A DNA stretch of 64,000 bases from Ochrobactrum quorumnocens (GTDB taxonomy: Bacteria; Pseudomonadota; Alphaproteobacteria; Rhizobiales; Rhizobiaceae): NCBI RefSeq assembly GCF_002278035.1, contig NZ_CP022604.1:1426001-1490000 (forward strand), written 5' to 3'. A program made the position numbers and the translations under genes. The notes beneath the pieces are model-generated. The model was given only the letters and a program-made list of their open reading frames with translations, did not search any database and was not told the origin of the DNA. Below, piece by piece: positions 57,389 through 64,000 of this stretch (position 1 is the stretch's first letter; the number at the start of each line of letters is the position of its first letter).

Positions 57389-59068
57389 CTAAATAGCGAG
57401 TGCACTGTTCTCGGCCAGCAAACGCTCAGCAGCAGCGCGCGCTTCATCAGTGATGCTCGCACCGGCAAGCATACGCGCGATTTCTTCCTGCCGCTCATCA
57501 ACCCCGATCGAACGAATTGAGGTCGACATGCGATCTTCATTGGTCGCGGATTTCGCTATCAGGAAATGCGTCGAGGCACGCGCGGCAACTTGCGGCGCAT
57601 GGGTGACGGAAAGAACCTGCACGCGAGACGACAACCGCGCCAGACGTTGACCAATCGCATCAGCAACCGCACCACCCACGCCAGTATCGATTTCGTCGAA
57701 CACAAGCGTCGGGGCAGAACCACGATCAGCAAGCGCCACTTTCAGCGCCAGCAGAAAGCGCGATAGCTCGCCACCCGAGGCGACCTTCATCATCGGTCCA
57801 GCACGGGTGCCCGGATTGGTGCGAACCCAATATTCAACCGTATCAATACCTTCAGCAGCGCGCGCATTGGCATCGGTGGTCATTTCCACGATGAACTCGG
57901 CACGTTCCAGCTTGAGTGCCGGAAGCTCTGCCATAACAGCAGCTTTTAGATGATCAGCCGTGTCCTTGCGGCGTTCAGACAGAGCCTTCGCCGCAGTATC
58001 GAAAGAAGCACGCGTTTCGGTTGCCTGTGCTTCCAGCTGGATCAGCTTTTCCGCACCCGCATCAAGATCGGCAAGGTCTGCATCCATCTTGTCGCGCAAT
58101 GCTGGCAGGCCCTCAACCGCGACCGAATATTTGCGGGCAGCAGCTCTGAGAGCAAAAAGTCGCTCTTCCACCTGTTCCAGCACACGCGGATCAAAGTCGA
58201 TCTCACGCATGGCATGGTCAATGCCATCCTGCGCAAGGGCCAAACTATTGAGCGCTTCGTCAATTGCCTTGCAAACCGGCTCAAGAAGATGCGGTGCTTC
58301 AGGAATTTTACGCTCCAAGCGACGCACGAGGCTTGCCAGTGTCGGAACCGGCGAACCATTTCCCGACAGAAGCTCGCCTGCTTCATTCACGTCACCGGCG
58401 ATCTTTTCAGATTTCATCATGATTGCGCGGCGTTCTGCGAGTTCGTCTTCCTCGCCCGGCTGCGGATCAAGTTTGGTCAGTTCTGCAACAGACGAGCGTA
58501 GATAATCACCTTCCCGTTCCGCTTGCTCGACGCGCGCACGATGTTTTGACAAAGCATTTTCAGCATCGCGCCAAGCCTTGAATCTTTCGCGAACAACAGC
58601 GGTCTCGGAATCAAGTCCGCCAAATGCATCCAGCAATGTACGATGAATATCGATATCGATCAGCGCACGGTCATCATGCTGACCGTGGATTTCAACAAGG
58701 CGTTTGCCCAGTTCTCGCAGCAGCGCAACGCTTGCAGCCTGATCGTTGATGAAGACGCGCGTGCGGCCATCACCCATCTGGAGACGACGCAGGATAACGT
58801 CACCGTCATCATCAAAACCATTATCACGGAGAAAACTTCTCGCAGGGTGTACGCCAGGCACGTCAAACACGGCAGTCACCTGCCCCTGGTCCGCGCCGTG
58901 GCGAACCAGAGAAGCGTCGCCGCGTGCGCCAAGCGCAAGCGACAACGAATCGAGCAAGATGGATTTGCCCGCACCGGTCTCGCCCGTAAGTACGGACAAG
59001 CCGGTCTTGAACTCGATGTCGAGCCTTTCAATCAGGACAATATCGCGGATCGATAGGTGCGACAGCAT
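57389..59068 (-). CDS. recN: DNA repair protein RecN
   Basis: 559 residues, SMC-like ATPase used in double-strand break repair. MLSHLSIRDIVLIERLDIEF, Walker A LTGETGAGKSILLDSLSLAL at the start; two coiled-coil arms; GGELSRFLLALKVALADRGS (signature) and LVFDEIDTGVGGAVADAIGQ (Walker B), then VTHAPQVAARA near the end. Lies 12 bases downstream of bamD, same direction, the frequent order bamD-recN-ligA. Confidence 0.96.
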   Translation of the reverse strand: MLSHLSIRDIVLIERLDIEFKTGLSVLTGETGAGKSILLDSLSLALGARGDASLVRHGADQGQVTAVFDVPGVHPARSFLRDNGFDDDGDVILRRLQMGDGRTRVFINDQAASVALLRELGKRLVEIHGQHDDRALIDIDIHRTLLDAFGGLDSETAVVRERFKAWRDAENALSKHRARVEQAEREGDYLRSSVAELTKLDPQPGEEDELAERRAIMMKSEKIAGDVNEAGELLSGNGSPVPTLASLVRRLERKIPEAPHLLEPVCKAIDEALNSLALAQDGIDHAMREIDFDPRVLEQVEERLFALRAAARKYSVAVEGLPALRDKMDADLADLDAGAEKLIQLEAQATETRASFDTAAKALSERRKDTADHLKAAVMAELPALKLERAEFIVEMTTDANARAAEGIDTVEYWVRTNPGTRAGPMMKVASGGELSRFLLALKVALADRGSAPTLVFDEIDTGVGGAVADAIGQRLARLSSRVQVLSVTHAPQVAARASTHFLIAKSATNEDRMSTSIRSIGVDERQEEIARMLAGASITDEARAAAERLLAENSALAI

Positions 59069-59080
59069 GCGGGTATCGGC

Positions 59081-59944
59081 TTAGGCGCCGCCACCCGTGA
59101 TGAGTGCCGAGGCCTTGGCGAGCCACGAACCGCCATTCTCACGTGGCTCAAGACCACCGCTCTGCAAGAGCTTGTAAGAATCCTTATACCAGCGGCTGTC
59201 TGGGAAGTTTTTGCCAAGCACCGATGCAGCCATCTGGGCTTCGGAAGTCAGGCCAAGCGCATAATAGGCTTCCACCAGACGAGCCAATGCTTCTTCCACC
59301 TGTCGAGTGTTGGAATACTCTTCAACAACCAGACGGAAGCGCTTGATCGCGGCAAGATACTCTTTGCGCTCAAGGTAATAACGGCCAACCTGCATTTCCT
59401 TGCCGGCGAGCTGGTCACGAGCAACACGAATCTTCGTCTTAGCGTCGTCAACATATTCGGAGGTCGGGAAGCGATCGACCACTTCCTGCATCGCGGCAAT
59501 TGCACGACGACTTGCGGCCTGATCACGTGTCACGTCAGGAATCTGACGGAAATAGCTCAAGCCGATGATGTAGTAAGCGTAAGCAGATTCAGGCGAAGTC
59601 GGATAAAGCGTGTTGTAACGCTTGGCCATGCTGATTGCTTCTTCGTAATTACCTTGACGGTAATTCGTGAAGGCAGCCATGACGAGCGACTTACGTGCCC
59701 ATTCAGTGTAAGGATGCTGACGATCAACAGCGGCAAACTTCTTCGCAGCTTCGCCGAGACGACCTGCATCTAGGTTAGCAAGACCTTCGTTGTAAAGCTT
59801 GTCCGCCGGATCGATCGTCTCCACATACTTGGAAAGATCGATATCGTCGTTTTTGCTAGCACATCCCGCAAGCGGAACAAAAACGGCAAGAGCGCTGGCT
59901 AGCAGCGCGGTTTTCGTCTTCACCGGGAATTTCGAACTCGTCAT
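59081..59944 (-). CDS. bamD: BamD, outer membrane assembly lipoprotein
   Basis: 287 residues. Signal peptide with lipobox ([20 protein letters not shown]; Cys lipidated) and five TPR-like helices: [59 protein letters not shown]. Together with BamA it inserts outer membrane proteins. ATG at 59944 with GGAG nearby is used; an upstream frame to 60001 is less likely. Confidence 0.94.
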   Translation of the reverse strand: MTSSKFPVKTKTALLASALAVFVPLAGCASKNDDIDLSKYVETIDPADKLYNEGLANLDAGRLGEAAKKFAAVDRQHPYTEWARKSLVMAAFTNYRQGNYEEAISMAKRYNTLYPTSPESAYAYYIIGLSYFRQIPDVTRDQAASRRAIAAMQEVVDRFPTSEYVDDAKTKIRVARDQLAGKEMQVGRYYLERKEYLAAIKRFRLVVEEYSNTRQVEEALARLVEAYYALGLTSEAQMAASVLGKNFPDSRWYKDSYKLLQSGGLEPRENGGSWLAKASALITGGGA

Positions 59945-60316
59945 GCGGTCTCCGGCCATCTGGCAACGTCTTTTCTGTCTGGAGCAACGTGAACTCTTCA
60001 ATTCACGGCTTTCCCCATTCTTCCCAATACATCAGCATCAGCGCATAGGTAAACATAGCCGAGGCTGTTTTGGCAGTTCATAAACCACATGCTGGCGAAA
60101 TCGGCAATCGTCAAGCTGATCAATCGTCCGAATTTCGCGCGCATAAGGCATGAATACCTCGGCCTAAAGCTATATCTATGCAAACCAATGGCTTTTCCTC
60201 ATCCAATGCAGAGGCTTGCCTGTCAGTCCACAACGAATACGCCGACTCAAAGCGCAGAAGACCCGGCGATCACGGCCCAATTATGGCCATAAACGTCCGA
60301 GCCTTCTACACGAACT
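59945..60316. other. Gene-free stretch between lpxC and bamD
   Basis: 372 bases in which I find no gene. It should include the bamD promoter. The end next to lpxC has a weak short hairpin (GCGCC/GGCGC) overlapping the lpxC stop. Confidence 0.5.
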
Positions 60317-61255
60317 TTAAAGCGCCCAAGGCGCAGATATATTTGGCTGTGCAGCTACAAAATCCGAGCTGTCTGTATTCCGGCGCACACCGCTTGCTTC
60401 GACGATATCGTAATTCGACTTGTCAGCAAGTAGTGCCTTGACGGTTTCCGCATTCAATCTGTGACCACCGCGATAAGAACGGAAGCAGCCAATAAACGGA
60501 AGACCAGCAAGCGAAATATCGCCCACGGCATCCAGCATCTTATGACGCACGAATTCATCCTTGAAACGCAATCCGCCGGGATTGATTACTGAATTATCGT
60601 CGCCAATCACAAGAGAATTATCGAGCGAGGAACCAAGAGCCAGACCTGCCGCCCAGAGGCGCTCAACGTCCTTCATGAAGCCAAAGGTCCGTGCCGTCGA
60701 TATCTCCTTGCGAAAGGTTTCGTCCGACATATCGGCAGCAAACTTCTGTCGACCGATAAGCGGGCACTCAAAGTCAATCTCGACCTCAAAGCGTGTCCCA
60801 GAATACGGCTGGAATTCACCCCATGAACCACCGGCTTCAACGCGCACTGTCTTCAAAATGCGAATAAAGCGCCGCTTTGCTTCCTGCAACACGATACCGG
60901 CTTCGTCAAAAGACTCTATAAAACGTGCTGACGTTCCATCGAGAATTGGAATTTCAGGCCCATCCACTTCGATAATCAGATTGTCGATCCCAACCGCAGC
61001 GATTGCGGCCATCAGGTGCTCAACGGTATTGACGCGTGCTTCCTGCGGCCCCAGTGCGGTAGACAGATCCGTCGCACCAATTTCCGAGACATGAGCGTGG
61101 ATGTCGCGCGAAGCAGTCCCCAGGTCCGAGCGCTGGAAAATGATACCCGCATCCGCATCAGCCGGTAGAAACGTCACCGACGCGGGCGCTCCGCCATGAA
61201 CGCCAACGCCAGATAGCGTCACCGCGCGACCGATTGTTTTTTGATAAGCGCTCAA
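60317..61255 (-). CDS. lpxC: UDP-3-O-acyl-N-acetylglucosamine deacetylase
   Basis: First committed step of lipid A synthesis, zinc metalloenzyme. 312 residues. QKTIGRAVTLSGVGVHGG (substrate entry), TVEHLMAAIAAVGIDNLIIE (zinc His), DEFVRHKMLDAVGDISLAGL (zinc His and Asp) and SYRGGHRLNAETVKALL (catalytic His) are all there. The dcw-linked order ftsA-ftsZ-lpxC is usual in bacteria of this group. Confidence 0.96.
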   Translation of the reverse strand: MSAYQKTIGRAVTLSGVGVHGGAPASVTFLPADADAGIIFQRSDLGTASRDIHAHVSEIGATDLSTALGPQEARVNTVEHLMAAIAAVGIDNLIIEVDGPEIPILDGTSARFIESFDEAGIVLQEAKRRFIRILKTVRVEAGGSWGEFQPYSGTRFEVEIDFECPLIGRQKFAADMSDETFRKEISTARTFGFMKDVERLWAAGLALGSSLDNSLVIGDDNSVINPGGLRFKDEFVRHKMLDAVGDISLAGLPFIGCFRSYRGGHRLNAETVKALLADKSNYDIVEASGVRRNTDSSDFVAAQPNISAPWAL

Positions 61256-61728
61256 AACCAGTCCAATCTAATTATCATATGAAGTAAGAGCGAAACCTCT
61301 ACCGAGATGCCCCCACCGAGCGTGCAGTGCCTGTATTAAGCAATCACCAGCTTCCGTCATGTATTTCTATAATAAGATAGATATGGCGAAAATAGCGACG
61401 AACGCACGAAAAGTGGCTCGCGTCCATATGCGAACCTTATCATGCTATCTCGTAGAAAATAGTGATGCTCGGCAGCTGTTCAAAATCACGCTTTCTTACA
61501 AAGTATAACGACGGCTACTAATACCAAAGTTCATTGAGTAAGACTCATCGGACTTTGGTTAAGTCCGTGTGGCGATTGAACCTTTTCAAGGCGTGATGCG
61601 TCAGCATCGTAGCACCTTGGTATAAAGCCCGTCATGGAAATGCAGAGGACGGCTTTCCCACAACAACATGCTTCAAAACCACGAGCTGAAGCGCTTGAGG
61701 CAACAATTGTGAACAACGGTATCTAACG
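61256..61728. other. Gene-free stretch between lpxC and ftsZ, hairpin-rich
   Basis: 473 bases without a convincing gene. It should carry the lpxC promoter (leftward). Between 61523 and 61660 several hairpins occur: ACCAAAGT/ACTTTGGT (61523-61559, with inner TGAGT/ACTCA), a GATGC-GTCA-GCATC hairpin near 61597, and AAGCC-C-GTC/GACGGCTT around 61627-61656. A structured leader or small RNA is possible. Confidence 0.5.
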
Positions 61729-61760
61729 AAAAAAGCCGTGGGAAGAATCCCACGGCTTTT
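61729..61760 (-). terminator. Rho-independent terminator of ftsZ
   Basis: AAAAAGCCGTGGGA (61729-61742), AGAA, TCCCACGGCTTTTT (61747-61760): perfect 14-bp stem with A/T flanks, 26 bases past the ftsZ stop. Confidence 0.95.
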
Positions 61761-61785
61761 TCTATTTCAGAGTCGGATCAGATGA

Positions 61786-63510
61786 TTAGTTCGACTGGCG
61801 GCGCAGAAATGCCGGGATTTCGAGCTGATCTTCTTCTGAGGCAGCGCGTGGCTGCCGACGACCCTGATCATCGAGCTGGCCACGGCGTGGAGCATAGATC
61901 GAGCTGTCCTGCTGCATTGGGCGGCGCTGTTCCGGCTGGCGCATTGCAGGCTCACGATGCTGCGCTGGCTCCAGACGAGCTGCTGGCTGTTCTTCTTCAC
62001 GGCGCGACGACAAACCATGGGTCAGGCGCTTGAGAAGGCTCATCGGTCCGCGTTCTTCCTGAACAGGCTGCTGAGGCGCTGCACGACGTGCATTGATTTC
62101 TGCCTGAGCGACTGGGGGAAAGTCAGACACCGCCGGCATGCGTGGAGCAGGACGTGGCTGTGGAGCTGGTTCTGCATGCATCTGCTGTGGCTGCTGGTAT
62201 GCCTGCGGCTGCATCGCATGAGCCGTCGCCTGATTGTTGATCATCTGCGGCTGTGGAGCTGCAGGACGGGCAACAGGTGCGCGTTCAAAGCTGTCAGCAG
62301 CAGGAGCCTGGAAAATACGGCTCTGCGGACGGAAGTCTGGAGCAGCCGAAGCTGCAGGTGCAGCAGTCGCAGCTGGCATTTCACTTTCGATCGACTGAGC
62401 AGCCGGAGCGGCTGATTCAGCCTGACGTGGCTGTTCAGTAACCGGAAGACGCAGAGCGCCATGCGGAGCCATTGGCTTTGCCTGCTGAGCGGCTGGTTTT
62501 ACTGGCTGGCGAAATTCCAGCGGCGCCGGGGCCGCATCTCCAATCTGCTTGTCGATGCCGGTTGCAACAACGGATACACGGATGACGCCTTCGAGGCCTT
62601 CGTCGAAGGTCGCGCCGAGAATGATGTTGGCTTCCGGATCAACTTCTTCGCGGATACGGGTTGCAGCTTCATCGACTTCAAAGAGGGTCATGTCACGACC
62701 ACCAGTGATCGAGATCAGGAGACCCTTTGCACCGCGCATCGAAGTTTCGTCGAGCAGTGGATTAGCAATCGCGGCTTCAGCAGCAGCCATCGCACGGCCT
62801 TCGCCCGAAGCTTCGCCGGTGCCCATCATCGCCTTGCCCATTTCGCGCATGACAGAACGAACGTCAGCAAAGTCGAGATTGATGAGGCCTTCCTTGACCA
62901 TCAGATCGGTGATGCAGGCAACACCGGAATAGAGCACCTGATCGGCCATTGCGAAGGCGTCAGCGAAGGTGGTTTTGTCGTTGGCAATGCGGAAGAGGTT
63001 CTGGTTCGGAATGACGATCAGGGTATCGACGTTCTTCTGCAGTTCTTCGATGCCGTACTCAGCCGTCTTCATGCGGCGAGCACCTTCGAAGTGGAAAGGC
63101 TTGGTAACAACGCCAACGGTGAGGATACCGCGTTCGCGTGCTGCACGTGCCACAACAGGAGCGGCACCTGTACCGGTGCCACCGCCCATGCCTGCCGTTA
63201 CGAAGCACATATGCGTGCCGTTAAGATGATCGACGATTTCATCGATGCATTCTTCAGCGGCTGCGCGGCCAACTTCTGGCTGGGAGCCAGCACCGAGGCC
63301 TTCGGTGACAGCAGCGCCAAGCTGGATCATGCGTTCAGACTTTGACATCGTCAGAGCCTGCGCGTCGGTGTTGGCAACGACAAAATCCACGCCGCGCAGA
63401 CCGGCATTGATCATGTTGTTTACCGCGTTGCCGCCGCCACCGCCGACACCGAATACAGTGATGCGAGGCTTCAGCTCGGTGATGTCCGGCTTTTGCAGAT
63501 TAATGGTCAT
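61786..63510 (-). CDS. ftsZ: Cell division protein FtsZ
   Basis: Tubulin-like GTPase that forms the division ring. About 574 residues: GTPase domain with [16 protein letters not shown] and the tubulin signature [18 protein letters not shown]; then a very long Gln/Pro/Ala-rich linker (about 320-555; [20 protein letters not shown]) and the C-terminal peptide [14 protein letters not shown] that contacts FtsA. The long linker is normal in this group. ATG at 63510 has GAGGAACG upstream. ftsA precedes it at 107 bases. Confidence 0.97.
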   Translation of the reverse strand: MTINLQKPDITELKPRITVFGVGGGGGNAVNNMINAGLRGVDFVVANTDAQALTMSKSERMIQLGAAVTEGLGAGSQPEVGRAAAEECIDEIVDHLNGTHMCFVTAGMGGGTGTGAAPVVARAARERGILTVGVVTKPFHFEGARRMKTAEYGIEELQKNVDTLIVIPNQNLFRIANDKTTFADAFAMADQVLYSGVACITDLMVKEGLINLDFADVRSVMREMGKAMMGTGEASGEGRAMAAAEAAIANPLLDETSMRGAKGLLISITGGRDMTLFEVDEAATRIREEVDPEANIILGATFDEGLEGVIRVSVVATGIDKQIGDAAPAPLEFRQPVKPAAQQAKPMAPHGALRLPVTEQPRQAESAAPAAQSIESEMPAATAAPAASAAPDFRPQSRIFQAPAADSFERAPVARPAAPQPQMINNQATAHAMQPQAYQQPQQMHAEPAPQPRPAPRMPAVSDFPPVAQAEINARRAAPQQPVQEERGPMSLLKRLTHGLSSRREEEQPAARLEPAQHREPAMRQPEQRRPMQQDSSIYAPRRGQLDDQGRRQPRAASEEDQLEIPAFLRRQSN

Positions 63511-63617
63511 GGTTCTCGTTCCTCTTAAGCCTCTCACCGCTTCGCCGCCGCGGTGCTAATTGGTTATTACGCTGATGGTTACGCCCACATCACGCAATCA
63601 AATCACTCAATGTGTAC

Positions 63618-64000
63618 TCAAAAACTCTCTCTCAGCCATTGGCCGACACGTTGAATCCGCCCGCCCGTACCAGTCATAAGACCGGAGGAGGCTGCCTTCA
63701 CTGACCGTTCTTCAATGCCTGCCACCTGAGGGTAGATCAGAAGTCCGACGGTCGCGGAGAAAGCCGCACCCTTAGCCGCCTCAGGCAATCCCGCTATGCC
63801 TAGCGGACGCCCGATACGTACATTTCTTGCAAGAATCCGTCGCGCAGCTTCAGGCATGCCCGGCAACTGGCTTGCGCCGCCTGTCAGGACAACACGCTTG
63901 CCGACAATATGTCCGAGGCCGGACTGGTTCAGCCTGTCGCGAACCAGTTCCAGTGTTTCTTCCACTCTTGCACGGATGATCCGCGTCAGTACCGAGCGCG
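63618..64000 (-). CDS. ftsA: Cell division protein FtsA (5' end outside window)
   Basis: C-terminal 126 residues of the actin-like protein that tethers FtsZ to the membrane. TRIIRARVEETLELVRDRL, KRVVLTGGASQLPGMPEAAR (phosphate-2 motif) and a membrane-binding amphipathic tail (GGRIQRVGQWLRESF) are conserved. The frame stays open to the right edge of the window, so the start is beyond it. Confidence 0.95.
   Translation of the reverse strand, partial: RSVLTRIIRARVEETLELVRDRLNQSGLGHIVGKRVVLTGGASQLPGMPEAARRILARNVRIGRPLGIAGLPEAAKGAAFSATVGLLIYPQVAGIEERSVKAASSGLMTGTGGRIQRVGQWLRESF

Overview
The window is chromosomal DNA of an alphaproteobacterium of the order Hyphomicrobiales, most probably family Brucellaceae (Brucella/Ochrobactrum group). 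The basis is the protein sequences (FtsZ with a long linker, LigA, HflKC, alpha-type SspB), a circularly permuted two-piece tmRNA whose tag reads ANDNKAQGYALAA, the order ftsA-ftsZ-lpxC-bamD-recN-ligA, and short mosaic palindromic repeats in many gaps. There is no phage, insertion sequence, CRISPR array, rRNA or tRNA gene. It reads as ordinary core chromosome.

Layout. 1-4876: leftward HlyD / double-ABC / ABC-2 permease export operon. 5340-10992: mixed metabolic genes (glycosidase-like protein, universal stress protein, flavin-binding protein, PhzF-like isomerase, NUDIX hydrolase, endonuclease-like phosphatase, small secreted protein). 11033-17816: aminotransferase, ilvC, a TetR regulator with a palindromic operator, the K+ transporter kup, pdxJ. 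18136-22631: SpoIIAA-like protein, RecD-like helicase, a DUF5993/DsbB-like pair, threonine dehydratase, LysE exporter. 22735-25330: acetolactate synthase operon behind a leaderless leader-peptide attenuator. 25388-33716: miaA, divergent serB and GNAT gene, then the leftward group DUF2853, thyA, folA, hflK, hflC, DUF2065, degP. 33943-38325: tmRNA, MFS exporter with divergent TetR regulator, sspB, three tiny proteins. 38424-44445: giant AsmA protein, FAD-linked oxidase plus UPF0303 protein. 44643-54218: an unusual kinase-like fusion, uvrD, creA, hexapeptide acyltransferase, SCO1, prmA, aminopeptidase P, azlCD. 54418-64000: DUF2461, ligA, recN, bamD, lpxC, ftsZ and the 3' end of ftsA.

How the genes fit together. 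Branched-chain amino acid metabolism recurs: ilvC, ilvBN with an attenuator whose peptide carries consecutive Leu-Ile-Leu-Val-Val codons, threonine dehydratase and the AzlCD exporter. Protein quality control is another theme: tmRNA and its degradation adaptor SspB lie 3 kb apart, and HflKC and DegP share one operon-like run. Envelope and division functions (FtsA, FtsZ, LpxC, BamD, AsmA) fill the right part.

Most interesting non-routine items: the leaderless ilv attenuator; a protein joining a kinase-like domain to a lone acyl-CoA-synthetase-type C-terminal domain; a DsbB homologue whose second cysteine pair is at the C terminus; a possible unannotated plus-strand transcript between pdxJ and kup; and the modular intergenic repeat family. 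I saw no clear new multi-gene system such as a defence island. All calls come from reading the sequence and from memory of the families; no database search was run.
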